Source of the DNA: an uncultured Collinsella sp.
GTDB taxonomy: Bacteria; Actinomycetota; Coriobacteriia; Coriobacteriales; Coriobacteriaceae
Assembly: GCA_902493855.1 (NCBI GenBank)
Contig: CABUQV010000009.1
Location: 1 to 64,000, forward strand
Length of the DNA stretch: 64,000 nucleotides
Direction: 5' to 3'
Shown here: piece by piece, positions 1 to 10,596 of the stretch
Layout of the letters: the number at the start of each line of letters is the position of its first letter
Position numbering within the stretch: the stretch's first letter is position 1
Program-made: the position numbers and the translations under genes
The notes under the pieces: generated by a model
Told to the model about the DNA's origin: nothing
The model's input: only the letters and a program-made list of their open reading frames with translations
Database searches by the model: none

Positions 1-147
1 CAGACTGAAGCCCACCGGCCTAATGGCTTGGCGTCAGCATGCCGCGATTCGGTCGCACGGAGAGCATTTCCCAGTTGACAAAACTATAGGAACACCCCCT
101 GCACCAACTTGTGCATTGGGGACAGGTTACTTTGCACCATAGCAAAA

Positions 148-180
148 AAGGGGCAAAGCCATCTGCCGGCTTTGCCCCTT
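148..180 (-). terminator. Intrinsic terminator of glycerol dehydrogenase gene
   Basis: Two 13-nt arms (AAGGGGCAAAGCC and its complement) enclose a 7-nt loop. Read on the minus strand the hairpin is followed by a T-run. It lies 13 bases beyond the stop codon of the dehydrogenase at 193-1293. Confidence 0.8.
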
Positions 181-192
181 CCTTAGCTTGAT

Positions 193-1293
193 TTACTCAT
201 CCATGAGATAGTAGTGGCCCAGCGCGTCGGCACCCAGGATGGCGTTTGCGACCATCTCGGGCGTCACCTCAAACGGCATGTTGCACATGGTGTCATCGGG
301 CGCGCAGGCGGCCTCGGCAACAATCATGGCCTTCTCGCGCGTAACCTCAGCAACGCCCAGCTCCTTGAGCGTAACGGGCAGGCCCAGCTCAATGCAGAAG
401 CCCAAGACTTCCTCGAGCTTCTCGGTCGGGGCATCCTCGAGTACCAGTTGGACGATGGTGCCAAAGGCGACCTTCTCGCCGTGATACATGCTGTGACACT
501 CGGGCAGCATCGTCAGGCCATTGTGGATGGCATGAGCAGCAGCAAGGCCCGAGCTCTCAAAGCCAATGCCCGAAAGCAGCGTATTGGCCTCGATAATATG
601 CTCGACGGCAGGCGTGAGCGCACCCTTCTCCAACGCGACCTTGGCCTTGACGCCATCGGCCATAAGCGTCTCGTAGCAGAGCTTGGCGAGCGCCAGGCCG
701 GCCATGCCGCCCTTGCCGCCGGCGCAGGTGCCGCCGTCGGCATCGTGCGTTGCCTGAGCCTCGAAATAGGTTGCGAGCGCATCGCCCATACCGGAAACCG
801 TCAGGCGCACCGGGCTCGCCGCGATGACCGTCGTATCCATCAGGACGATATTGGGGTTTGCCTTAAGGAAGAGGTACTTGTCGAACTGGCCGTCGTCGGT
901 GTAGAGCACCGAAAGTGCCGAGCACGGTGCATCGGTCGAAGCGATGGTGGGGCAAATGATAACCGGAGACTCCAGGTAATAGGCGACGGCCTTCGCGGTG
1001 TCGAGGATCTTGCCGCCACCGACGCCGACGATGATATCGCAACCGTTGTCGCGAGCGAGCGCAACCAGGCGATCGACCTCGCCCTTGGAGCACTCACCGT
1101 TAAAGTCCTCAAACAGCAGCTCGGCCTTGGCCTCGGCAAAGCCGCCCTCGATCTTGGCACCGACGCGCTTCTTGCCCGAAGGCGTCACGATGACGAGGGC
1201 CTTAGCGCCGAGCGGCTCGACATAGGAGCCGAGCTTGGCGAGCTCGTCCGGACCCTGGATGTACTTGCTGGGGCTATTGAAAATTGCAGCCAT
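193..1293 (-). CDS. gldA: Glycerol dehydrogenase
   Basis: A 366-residue NAD-dependent, metal-containing polyol dehydrogenase that would oxidise glycerol to dihydroxyacetone in the cytoplasm. The length matches the GldA family. Visible features are the GVGGGKILDTAK nucleotide-binding stretch (about residues 90-101), the SATDAPCSAL-like segment written here as STDAPCSAL after the first domain, and the His-containing metal site in the AHAIHNGLT and YHGEKVAFG segments of the second half. The ribosome site is weak (GGGAT, about 8 bases before ATG). A terminator separates it from the upstream alcohol dehydrogenase, so the two are probably expressed separately although both belong to the iron-ADH superfamily. 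No dihydroxyacetone kinase is nearby. Confidence 0.9.
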   Translation of the reverse strand: MAAIFNSPSKYIQGPDELAKLGSYVEPLGAKALVIVTPSGKKRVGAKIEGGFAEAKAELLFEDFNGECSKGEVDRLVALARDNGCDIIVGVGGGKILDTAKAVAYYLESPVIICPTIASTDAPCSALSVLYTDDGQFDKYLFLKANPNIVLMDTTVIAASPVRLTVSGMGDALATYFEAQATHDADGGTCAGGKGGMAGLALAKLCYETLMADGVKAKVALEKGALTPAVEHIIEANTLLSGIGFESSGLAAAHAIHNGLTMLPECHSMYHGEKVAFGTIVQLVLEDAPTEKLEEVLGFCIELGLPVTLKELGVAEVTREKAMIVAEAACAPDDTMCNMPFEVTPEMVANAILGADALGHYYLMDE

Positions 1294-1318
1294 AACTATC
1301 CCATTCTCTAAAAAAGAA

Positions 1319-1350
1319 AGGGGCTCCGTACGGATACGTGCGGAGCCCCT
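1319..1350 (-). terminator. Intrinsic terminator of the alcohol dehydrogenase gene
   Basis: A hairpin with arms AGGGGCTCCGTACG and CGTGCGGAGCCCCT, followed on the minus strand by a run rich in T. It lies between the stop of the gene at 1372-2595 and the start of gldA. Confidence 0.8.
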
Positions 1351-1371
1351 CGTTACGATAACAAGAGTCGA

Positions 1372-2595
1372 TTAGAAATCGATGTCGGTGTCGTAGTAGC
1401 AGGCCTTGAGGATCTTCTCGAAGTCGGCAGCCTTGGTCTCACGCGGGTTCTCGGGCGTGCAGGCGTCCTGCTCGGCGTTCGCGGCGATCTCGGGCAGCTT
1501 GGCGAGGAACTCCTCCTCGGAGACCATCTGCGGGTTCTCGGCGTCGACCTTCACGCCACCATTTGCGTAATCCTTGATGGACTGCGGAATGTTGAGCTGG
1601 TCGTTGAGGTCGCGGATCTTCTGGACGAGCGCAGCGATGAGCTCCTCGTTGGTCTCGCCGGGAAGGTGCAGAATCTCCTTGGCCACGTAAGCGTAACGCT
1701 CGGCAGCACGCGGGTCCTTGGAGTTCCACTGGATGACCTTGCCCAGGTACATGGCGTTAGCAGCACCGTGGATGATGTGGCCGTTCTCGAAGGCAGCACC
1801 GGTCTTGTGAGCCATGGAGTGAACGATGCCGAGCAGGCCCGAGGAGAAGGCGATACCGGCGATGCACTGAGCCTCGTGCATGTGCTGACGGGCCTCATGG
1901 TCGCCAGCATAGGACTTGGGCAGCCACTCGACGATCTCGCGGATGCCGTGCAGAGCGTTGGCGTCGGTGAACATAGAGGCGCAGGTGGAAACGTAGGCCT
2001 CCATGCAGTGGGTCAGAGCGTCCATGCCGGTGTGAGCGCACAGCTTGGCGGGCATGGTGTAGGTGAGCTCGGGGTCGACGATGGCGACATCAGGGGTGAT
2101 GTTGAAGTCGGCCAGCGGGTACTTGATGCCCTTGGCGTAGTCGGTAATGACGGAGAACGCGGTGACCTCGGTAGCGGTGCCGGAGGTAGAGGAGATGGCG
2201 CAGAAATGAGCCTTCTGACGCAGCTCAGGGAAGCTGAACGGCTGGATGATGTTGTCGAAGGACTCCTCGGGATACTCGTAGAAGACCCACATGGCCTTAG
2301 CGGCATCGATGGGCGAGCCGCCGCCGATGGCGATAATCCAGTCGGGCTCGAACTCGCGCATGGCCTCGGCGCCCTTCATGACCGTCTCGATGGACGGGTC
2401 GGACTCGACGCCCTCGAACAGCTTGACCTCGAAGCCGCCTTCCTTAAGGTCGTTCTCGACGTCCTGCAGGAACCCGCCGCGGCGCATAGAGCTGCCGCCA
2501 GAAACGATGATGGCCTTCTTGCCCTTGAGGTTCTTCACCTCGTGGCGAGCGCCCTCACCAAAGTACAGATCGCGAGGATTGGTAAAACGTCCCAT
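1372..2595 (-). CDS. Iron-containing alcohol dehydrogenase
   Basis: A 407-residue member of the group III (Fe-ADH) family. It carries the GGGSPIDAAKAMWV nucleotide-binding loop, the SGTATEVTAFSVI segment and the metal-ligand region HTGMDALTHCMEAY followed by the HSMAHKTGAAF and HGAANA histidines. I chose the internal ATG at 2595 (protein starts MGRFTNPRDLYFG) because a strong AGGAGG lies 7 bases upstream; a longer reading frame to 2646 has no comparable site. It probably reduces a short-chain aldehyde or ketone with NADH in fermentation, similar to butanol or 1,3-propanediol dehydrogenases, but the substrate cannot be read from sequence. It is a single-gene unit with its own terminator. Confidence 0.88.
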   Translation of the reverse strand: MGRFTNPRDLYFGEGARHEVKNLKGKKAIIVSGGSSMRRGGFLQDVENDLKEGGFEVKLFEGVESDPSIETVMKGAEAMREFEPDWIIAIGGGSPIDAAKAMWVFYEYPEESFDNIIQPFSFPELRQKAHFCAISSTSGTATEVTAFSVITDYAKGIKYPLADFNITPDVAIVDPELTYTMPAKLCAHTGMDALTHCMEAYVSTCASMFTDANALHGIREIVEWLPKSYAGDHEARQHMHEAQCIAGIAFSSGLLGIVHSMAHKTGAAFENGHIIHGAANAMYLGKVIQWNSKDPRAAERYAYVAKEILHLPGETNEELIAALVQKIRDLNDQLNIPQSIKDYANGGVKVDAENPQMVSEEEFLAKLPEIAANAEQDACTPENPRETKAADFEKILKACYYDTDIDF

Positions 2596-3095
2596 ACTGT
2601 GCCTCCTAAACAAGCCCCTCTTAGACTTGCGTATATAACGGAGCACCCAATTGGCTCCGTTAGGACCGGTTTGCGCGTTGCCGGCGATGACAATGCGCGA
2701 TGTCTAAACGTCTCAACGCTCAGACAAACACTATTTTACCGTTCTGGTTGGTCAGTTATTCACCTAAAGCCGCCAATGATGAAACGTTTTTTCTATCCCT
2801 GAAGACCCTTGTGCGGCATTCATACTCCCAAGCTGGGCAAACGTTTTATCAAGGTTGACTACATATCCCGAGCAGGACTGTGCCCCTCCAAAATATGCAC
2901 CGTTCGCCGCCAAAAATCGACCGTTTGCGGCACCGTGATACCACTCGGCCGTCCATGGTGCCGACATTTGTGCGACATCCGACTTCGTGGTGCAAAGGTG
3001 CAAGTCCAAGTGCGGCACCCCCGGTGTGCCACATGCGGGTAAACTAGAACTTTATATAGAAACATCTGAACCCTAACCGCAGCAAAGGAGGCCCC
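2596..3095. other. 500-bp non-coding region between divergent genes
   Basis: It must hold the promoter of the alcohol dehydrogenase (leftward) and of the TPR-protein operon (rightward). For the latter a TATATA-like -10 lies at about 3051-3058, 40 bases before the start codon. Between 2888 and 3030 the sequence repeats gtgc, ggtgc and tgcggcac words on both strands, possibly the remains of a decayed palindrome. I see no gene here. Confidence 0.5.
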
Positions 3096-4172
3096 ATGGC
3101 ATTCGATCCCATTCAAGAGGATTGCCATCGCCTCGTTCTTGAGGCCTTGCGCCGCGACAATATCCCGCTCACCGACGGTGCCGCCGTAGAGCGTCTGATG
3201 GAGCAATTCACCCGCAACCCCGCACCGCTCATCGTGCACGACCGCGACCGCGCCGGGCATCTGATTGCCAAGGTAGTCGAGGCCGTCGACTACCGCATTC
3301 CCTTTATCCCTGACGATACCCAGGCCGAGCAAGAAGAAGCAGCTGCCGAGAACATGCTCCGCGAGGCAGCCGCGCTCGATCCGGCCAACTGGGACGCTCA
3401 GCGCATGCTGACCGCCCTCACCGCCAGCTCCAACGAGGAATACGTGCAGTATCTGGTGTCCAAGTGCGACGAGGTGGAGCACGATCTGGCGCTCAAGATC
3501 GCCTCGGCGCAGGACCCCTACGAGCGCGAGGCCGCTGGCGACCTTATGCGCCGCCCCTACCTGCGCTGGCTTGCCGCCTTGGCATCGCGCGCGCTCATTA
3601 GCGGCCGCTACCGCATGTCGCTCGAAGCCGCAAACCGCAGCCTCGACTTTGCCCCCAACGATCCTGCCGGCGTCCGCCACACCGCAATGCTCGCCATGGC
3701 AAAGCTCGAATACCCCGCCGAGGAGCTCAAGCGCTTTCGCTCTGCCCACTCCGTGCCGTACCTCGCGAATACCCCGCTGCGCCGCCGCCCCAAAGATGCG
3801 GAGCGCGACTTGGACCCGTGGACGCTCATCGCACTGATGAGCGCAGCCTGGCGCGAGCTGGACTACGAGGGCGCCGAGCACTACCTGCGTATCCTTGCAC
3901 GCTCGTGTCCGCACGCGGCCGAGGCGCTCTACTTCCAAACCGAGTTTCCCGATGGCGTCTATGCCCGCGTCAACGTGGGTGCGGGCTCCACCGACGAGCT
4001 TGTCCTTGCGCTATCCGAGGCGACGCCGGTACTGCAGGAGGGCCTGGGCGCCCCCGACAACGCCAGCTTTGCCGCCTGGGTCGCCACCAACGATATCGTG
4101 CGTTCCCAAATCGATGAGCGCATACTGCGGGCGGCCGAGCAGGGTTTGCCGTTTAAGGGAGGAGACCTCTAA
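3096..4172 (+). CDS. TPR-like hypothetical protein, first of a pair
   Basis: A 358-residue cytoplasmic protein without a signal peptide or membrane segment. It is mainly helical and rich in Ala, Glu and Arg. The segment RYRMSLEAANRSLDF followed by PNDPAGVRHTAMLAMAKLE (about residues 170-205) has the form of the tetratricopeptide repeat of ST7-like proteins, and a second repeat-like helix pair is around DYEGAEHYLRIL. AAAGGAGG precedes the ATG. The stop overlaps the next start (TAATG), so it is translationally coupled to the gene at 4172, with which it shares a similar central motif. Function unknown; the operon with MurT-GatD suggests, but does not show, a link to the cell envelope. Confidence 0.75.
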   Translation: MAFDPIQEDCHRLVLEALRRDNIPLTDGAAVERLMEQFTRNPAPLIVHDRDRAGHLIAKVVEAVDYRIPFIPDDTQAEQEEAAAENMLREAAALDPANWDAQRMLTALTASSNEEYVQYLVSKCDEVEHDLALKIASAQDPYEREAAGDLMRRPYLRWLAALASRALISGRYRMSLEAANRSLDFAPNDPAGVRHTAMLAMAKLEYPAEELKRFRSAHSVPYLANTPLRRRPKDAERDLDPWTLIALMSAAWRELDYEGAEHYLRILARSCPHAAEALYFQTEFPDGVYARVNVGAGSTDELVLALSEATPVLQEGLGAPDNASFAAWVATNDIVRSQIDERILRAAEQGLPFKGGDL

Positions 4173-5215
4173 TGGATCCGAGCGTCTACATCCCCGCCTA
4201 CCTGGAGCGCGCCTACGTTGCGTCGCACCCCGAGCTCACCGATGCAGCACGCGAGCTTGTCCATAACGACATTAGCGCGAATCCCCAAAAGTACGCGCAG
4301 TCCGAGCATGCCCAGGCGCTGCTGTCCTATGCCGGTGTTCATCGCCACCTGCTCGACGAGCTCCATCGCATCGAGGACATGGGCAGCGACGAGGAATTCG
4401 AGCAGACGCGCAATCGTCTGTTCGACGACATGCGCGATGAGCTGCTCAAGATTGTCCGCGTCGATGCGTATGTCCTCGATGCCCAGCTGCTCGCCATCAT
4501 CCTGGCTGACACGCCCGTTGACGCCTGCCTGGGCGACCTGATGAAGCTCGAGGCGACCACAACCGATTACCTGCAGCAAAGCGTGCCCGGGTTCGACATG
4601 GAAGCCCCGCACTACTGGGCCAATAAGGTTTTGACGGACGGTGTGACGGCGGCAGAGCTCACCGTGAGCGAGCCGGCTCTTATCGGGTGGCTTCACACAC
4701 TCGAGGCCATCTCGCAGCTGTGCATGGCGAGCGCTCGCTACCGTGCTGCCGCCAACTACGCCCGCCGTGTTCTTAAGGCGGAAGGCTACCCCACCCGAGC
4801 CGCAGGCACCGTGTTGCTCGCCCTCGCTCGTCTGGAAGACCAGGACGGCTTTTTTGCCCTGGCCCACCAGCTCGAGGAAGAGATCGGGGCTGACGCGCTC
4901 GAGAACTCTCCTTGGTATCTGCTCGCCCGCACGATTCTGCTGTTCAAAACAAACAAGATGCGCCCGGCGACACGCGCGCTGCGTGAGTTTGCCAACCGTT
5001 GCGAGGGCGGTGCGTTCTTCTTACTGAACCCCATGTACCAGACACCGTACCTTCCCTGCCGGCCCGAGCCACACGATCCCTGGGATCTTTCGCACCAGGC
5101 CGTTTGGGAAGCGGACGGTATTATCTCGGACACTCCCGACTTTGCCCCCTGGGCCAATGCCTGCGAAGACGTGTCGCAGCTTGCCCAGGAATTTGCGCGC
5201 CGCTACGGTTTTTAG
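4172..5215 (+). CDS. TPR-like hypothetical protein, second of a pair
   Basis: A 347-residue soluble helical protein. Its central segment RYRAAANYARRVLKAEG followed by PTRAAGTVLLALARLED aligns by eye with the TPR-like segment of the gene just upstream, so the two may be old paralogues that work together. The C-terminal part contains QTPYLPCRPEPHDPWDLS, which resembles the PYLANTP...LDPWTLI region of its neighbour. Its start overlaps the upstream stop by one base, and the MurT-GatD gene follows after 45 bases on the same strand. I recognise no enzyme motif. Scaffold or adaptor roles are typical of TPR proteins, but the partner is not known. Confidence 0.72.
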   Translation: MDPSVYIPAYLERAYVASHPELTDAARELVHNDISANPQKYAQSEHAQALLSYAGVHRHLLDELHRIEDMGSDEEFEQTRNRLFDDMRDELLKIVRVDAYVLDAQLLAIILADTPVDACLGDLMKLEATTTDYLQQSVPGFDMEAPHYWANKVLTDGVTAAELTVSEPALIGWLHTLEAISQLCMASARYRAAANYARRVLKAEGYPTRAAGTVLLALARLEDQDGFFALAHQLEEEIGADALENSPWYLLARTILLFKTNKMRPATRALREFANRCEGGAFFLLNPMYQTPYLPCRPEPHDPWDLSHQAVWEADGIISDTPDFAPWANACEDVSQLAQEFARRYGF

Positions 5216-5260
5216 TGACGCACTCGACCCGACCATGTCGTTTACGTTAGGAACGGTTTC

Positions 5261-7435
5261 ATGAACCTCCGCTCATCTCTTGCCTGCACCTCGAGCGATA
5301 TCGCTCGCTGGGGGCTGCGCTCCGTCCTTAAGCGCCAGGGTGGCGTGCTTCCCGGCCGCATCGCCATGAAGATCGACCCCGAGTTGCTGAGCGACCTCGC
5401 TGCCCTTGTCGACCGCAGCGTGGTGATCACCGGCACCAACGGCAAGACCACCACCTCCAACCTCATCGCCGACGCCGTTGCCGCCAGCGGCGCCACCGTG
5501 GTATGCAACCGCGCCGGCAACAACATGGAGCCGGGCGTGGTGGGCGCACTGCTCGAGGCGCGCAGCGGCCTCAAGCGAGCCGGTGGCAAGCGCGTGGGCG
5601 TTTTTGAGTGCGATGAGCTTTACACCGTACGCGTTCTGCCCAAGCTCAAGCCGACGTACTTCGTGCTGCTCAACCTGTTCCGCGACCAGCTAGATCGCTA
5701 TGGCGAGATCGATCACACCCAGGAGGTCATCGCCCATGCGTTGGAGCTTTCGCCGGCAACAACGCTCATCTACAACGCAGACGACCCGCTGTGTGCCGCG
5801 ATCGCCGCACGCGTTCCCAATGCAAGCATCGCCTTTGGCATCGACGGCGCCACCAACACCGAGTCCGACCGTATTAGCGACTCGCGCTTTTGCTCACAGT
5901 GCAACGCGCCGCTGGAGTATGACTACGTGCAATACGGCCAGCTTGGCGCATACCATTGCCCCTCGTGCGGTTGGGCACGCCCCGCACTGGTCCGCCGTGT
6001 GACGGGCGTGAAGCTCGGCTGCGACGGCTACGGCTTCGACCTGGTCTTTGGATCTGCGCCCGACGCGGCTGCCGTACACATCGCCACACGCTACAACGGT
6101 CTGTACATGGTCTATAACGTTGCCGCCGCCTTCTTTGCCGCACGCGAGTTGGGCGTGGACACGGCGTTTCTACAGCCTACGCTCGATGCCTACGTCCCCG
6201 CCGGCGGACGTATGGGCCGCTGGGAGATCGCCGGCCGTACCGTCGAGGCAAACCTGGCCAAAAATCCCGTGGGCTTCGATCGCCAGATCCAGTCCATTAA
6301 AACGGCAGGCGGCAGGCTCTGCGCCTTCTTCCTCAACGACAACGACGCCGACGGCCACGATGTCTCGTGGATCTACGACATCGACTTCGAGCGCATCGCC
6401 GACACACCGGGTCTTGTCGCCTTTGCCGGAGGCACGCGTGCGCACGACATGCAGGTACGCCTCAAGTACGCCGGCATCGATGCCGCGATTATCTCGGACG
6501 TCGCGCAGGCAATTGGCGCCGTGGCAGACGAGGCCGCCGATGACACCTTCTACGCCGTCGCCAACTACACGGCCTTCCCGCCGCTGGTCAAGGAGCTCGA
6601 CGGGCTGAAAGGTTCCACCGCCGACGCTGTTGCCGGGCGCGCCGTAGCCCGTGCCGACGGCAGCGCTCTTCCTGTCGGCATCGCGCCAGTCGAGCTTTCG
6701 CGCCCGCTGCGCATCGTCTACCTGTATCCCGATGCCCTTAACCTCTACGGCGACGGCGGCAATGTCATCGCCCTCGAGCGCCGCTGCGCCTGGCGCGGCA
6801 TTCCCGTGCGCGTGGACGAGGTCCGCATGGGCGAGGCGCTCGATCTCACCGATGCCGATATCGTCATGATGGGCGGCGGCTCCGACCGCGACCAACTGGC
6901 CGTGGCACACGAGTTGCTCGCTCAAAAAGACAAGGTTGCGGCCTATGTTGAGGACAGCGGCTCGCTGCTCGCCATCTGTGGCAGCTATCAGCTGCTCGGC
7001 CGTTCGTACTACATGGGCGAGGATCGCATCGAGGGTCTGGGGGTCATTGCCGCCGAAACCGTACGCGGCTCCGACCGCCTGATCGGCAACGTAGCCGTCA
7101 AAACCGATCTGGCTCCCGAGCCCTTTGTGGGATTCGAGAATCACGGTGGCCGCACCCTGCTCGACGCAGACGCCACGCCACTCGGAACGTCCGTCGTCAC
7201 GGGTACCGGCAACAACGGCGACGACGGCTTTGAGGGTCTGATCTACAAGGGCGTCATCGGCTCGTACCTACACGGACCGGCACTGCCCAAAAACCCCGAA
7301 CTCGCCGACTGGCTGATCGCGCATGCCCTCGAGCGCCGCGGCGATGCGCAGGCCACAGCCCTGCTGCCGCTCAAACCCCTCGACGACACCTACGAGCACG
7401 CCGCCCACGACGCCGCGATGAAGCTCCTCCCCTAA
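5261..7435 (+). CDS. murT-gatD: Single-chain MurT-GatD lipid II amidotransferase
   Basis: A 724-residue fusion of two proteins that are separate subunits in Staphylococcus and Streptococcus. Residues 1 to about 450 are MurT: P-loop GTNGKTTT at 58-65, four cysteines of a zinc ribbon (C211, C214, C233, C236) and the DUF1727 region with NLAKNPVGF at 331-339. Residues about 483-690 are GatD, a class I glutamine amidotransferase with nucleophile C573 in AICGSYQLLG and H671 in GSYLHGP. In the known complex GatD releases ammonia from glutamine and MurT uses ATP to amidate the alpha-carboxyl of D-Glu in lipid II. There is no stop or frameshift between the halves. A short AGGAA site precedes the ATG and a strong terminator follows. 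Confidence 0.9.
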   Translation: MNLRSSLACTSSDIARWGLRSVLKRQGGVLPGRIAMKIDPELLSDLAALVDRSVVITGTNGKTTTSNLIADAVAASGATVVCNRAGNNMEPGVVGALLEARSGLKRAGGKRVGVFECDELYTVRVLPKLKPTYFVLLNLFRDQLDRYGEIDHTQEVIAHALELSPATTLIYNADDPLCAAIAARVPNASIAFGIDGATNTESDRISDSRFCSQCNAPLEYDYVQYGQLGAYHCPSCGWARPALVRRVTGVKLGCDGYGFDLVFGSAPDAAAVHIATRYNGLYMVYNVAAAFFAARELGVDTAFLQPTLDAYVPAGGRMGRWEIAGRTVEANLAKNPVGFDRQIQSIKTAGGRLCAFFLNDNDADGHDVSWIYDIDFERIADTPGLVAFAGGTRAHDMQVRLKYAGIDAAIISDVAQAIGAVADEAADDTFYAVANYTAFPPLVKELDGLKGSTADAVAGRAVARADGSALPVGIAPVELSRPLRIVYLYPDALNLYGDGGNVIALERRCAWRGIPVRVDEVRMGEALDLTDADIVMMGGGSDRDQLAVAHELLAQKDKVAAYVEDSGSLLAICGSYQLLGRSYYMGEDRIEGLGVIAAETVRGSDRLIGNVAVKTDLAPEPFVGFENHGGRTLLDADATPLGTSVVTGTGNNGDDGFEGLIYKGVIGSYLHGPALPKNPELADWLIAHALERRGDAQATALLPLKPLDDTYEHAAHDAAMKLLP

Positions 7436-7442
7436 CGCCTCG

Positions 7443-7480
7443 CCACCACAAAGGGGACAGGCACCTTTGTGGTGGTTTTT
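7443..7480 (+). terminator. Terminator of the MurT-GatD operon; CCTGTCCC-family palindrome
   Basis: Perfect 12-bp arms (CCACCACAAAGG and complement) around a GGACAGGCA loop, followed by TTTTT. It begins 8 bases after the stop. It belongs to the palindrome family also seen at 30917, 41192, 50364, 51311, 52910 and 52962. Confidence 0.85.
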
Positions 7481-7535
7481 CAGTTTGCCAACGATATGTG
7501 AACGGCTAAAAAAGTCTGCTATACTCTTTCCCGCT

Positions 7536-7612
7536 GTCCCCATCGTCTAGCGGCCAAGGACGCCACCCTTTCAAGGTGGATATCGCGGGTTCGAATCCCG
7601 CTGGGGGCACCA
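7536..7612 (+). tRNA. tRNA-Glu (UUC)
   Basis: A complete cloverleaf: a 7-bp acceptor stem (GTCCCCA with TGGGGGC, one G-T pair), anticodon stem CCACC/GGTGG with the TTC anticodon at 7570-7572, a T arm with GGGTTCGAATCCC, and an encoded CCA. A terminator hairpin follows 12 bases later. Confidence 0.97.
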
Positions 7613-7624
7613 TTTGAATTGAAG

Positions 7625-7655
7625 AGCCCGTTACCCTCGCGGTAGCGGGCTTTTT
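7625..7655 (+). terminator. Terminator of tRNA-Glu
   Basis: An 11-bp stem (AGCCCGTTACC with one T-G pair) around a CTCGC loop, then TTTTT. The same hairpin recurs 188 bases downstream. Confidence 0.85.
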
Positions 7656-7782
7656 GCTACCCATGCGCCGGGATTCGAACCCGACAGGGTGCGGAGCTGA
7701 GGAAACGCGAAGCGTTTTCCAGCGCAGCACGCAAGGAGCGAAGCGACGCGGCGAAAGCGGGCGGCGTCAGCCGCACGCGGAC

Positions 7783-7883
7783 ATCCCGCTGGGGGCACCA
7801 TTTGAAACGAGAAGCCCGTTACCCTCGCGGTAGCGGGCTTTTTGCTACCGAAACGCCGCGGTTCGAACCCGACAGGGTACGAA
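7783..7883 (+). repeat. Partial duplicate of the tRNA-Glu 3' end and its terminator
   Basis: The 24 bases at 7783-7806 are identical to the tRNA 3' end plus flank at 7595-7618, offset by exactly 188. The terminator hairpin is repeated at 7813-7843, and the following text (ttcgaacccgacagggt) is present in both copies with small changes. The second copy has no 5' half and is not a tRNA gene. This is what remains when an element integrates at a tRNA 3' end and later decays, or of a local tandem duplication. Confidence 0.75.
7813..7843 (+). terminator. Second copy of the tRNA-Glu terminator hairpin
   Basis: The same 11-bp stem, loop and T-run as the hairpin at 7625-7655, within the duplicated segment. 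Confidence 0.7.
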
Positions 7884-7899
7884 TCCCGACATCATCGCA

Positions 7900-8130
7900 A
7901 GGCCTGTGGGCAAAAAATAGCAAATATGAGTACTGTTACCATTTTAGTAACAGAAATTTCATGCCTTCAGAAGGCGATTTAGCCGTCAGGCGTCCTACGG
8001 CGGAAAAATTGCAGACGTTTATCGGCTAAGTACTTGGACATATGTTGCGTAACACTACATATTTTGCAGATAAATAATGTTACAGGACTTGTGACAGTAC
8101 TCATATTTGACGTTTTTTGCCCATAGCCCT
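7900..8130. repeat. 231-bp element bounded by 46-bp inverted repeats
   Basis: The left end (about 7900-7939) and the reverse complement of the right end (8091-8130) agree at nearly all positions. Both carry TGGGCAAAAAA, then CAAATATGAGTACTGT near the inner side. The interior is AT-richer than its surroundings and has no convincing gene. The form is that of a miniature inverted-repeat element without transposase. No target-site duplication is obvious. Confidence 0.6.
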
Positions 8131-8182
8131 TTATACCTAGGCAAATCGGCGGCAAAACGGGCTTCAAAGCGTCCTTCGCAAT

Positions 8183-8217
8183 CAAAAGCCGGGGCCCACA
8201 TGATGCGGACCCCGGCT
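8183..8217 (-). terminator. Terminator of glutamine synthetase gene
   Basis: A hairpin with arms AGCCGGGGCCC and GGACCCCGGCT, followed on the minus strand by TTTTGATT. It starts 30 bases after the glnA-type stop codon. Confidence 0.75.
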
Positions 8218-8246
8218 CAATACCGTGACGATATGTCAGTTACGCC

Positions 8247-10334
<2,088 letters not shown>

Positions 10335-10413
10335 ACGGAACTCCCTTCGTATCGGCACCGCGTGAGAAGCGGTGTTGATTACTAACGAACGAGTCATAGC
10401 TTAGACTCGCCGT

Positions 10414-10451
10414 GTTTCCGCGACATTACCGTTATGTTGCTGTCGCGAAAC
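10414..10451. promoter_or_regulatory. Dyad upstream of glutamine synthetase
   Basis: GTTTCCGCGACA and TGTCGCGAAAC form an inverted repeat with one extra C and a 15-base spacer, 80 bases before the glnN start. It could be an operator or a leader hairpin. The regulator is not known. Confidence 0.35.
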
Positions 10452-10570
10452 CAATCAATGAGGTTACCCTATCGAGGCGGCGTTGCCACCCTCAACAGCC
10501 AATCAACTGTATAAATAGCAGACCTCTCCCCATGGTTTAAGGGTAGTCAATTTGGGATGGAGCTCTATTA

Positions 10571-10596
10571 ACTGGTATTTTGCATCAGATACCAGT
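10571..10596. promoter_or_regulatory. ACTGGTAT dyad between glnN and metF
   Basis: A perfect 8-bp inverted repeat (ACTGGTAT, 10-base spacer, ATACCAGT) about 165 bases before metF. This is typical operator geometry; no regulator can be named. Confidence 0.3.

Noticed and set aside
1..80. Third, truncated copy of the nested-hairpin element
   Set aside because: CGCACGGAGAGCA is shared with copy 1, but the other core words and spacing are absent.
214..1311. Long plus-strand frame of 365 residues
   Set aside because: It is the antisense shadow of gldA, a common effect in GC-rich genes; the same applies to similar long frames opposite other genes.
7506..7730. Minus-strand protein of 74 residues
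   Set aside because: It lies across tRNA-Glu and its terminator and reflects their sequence.
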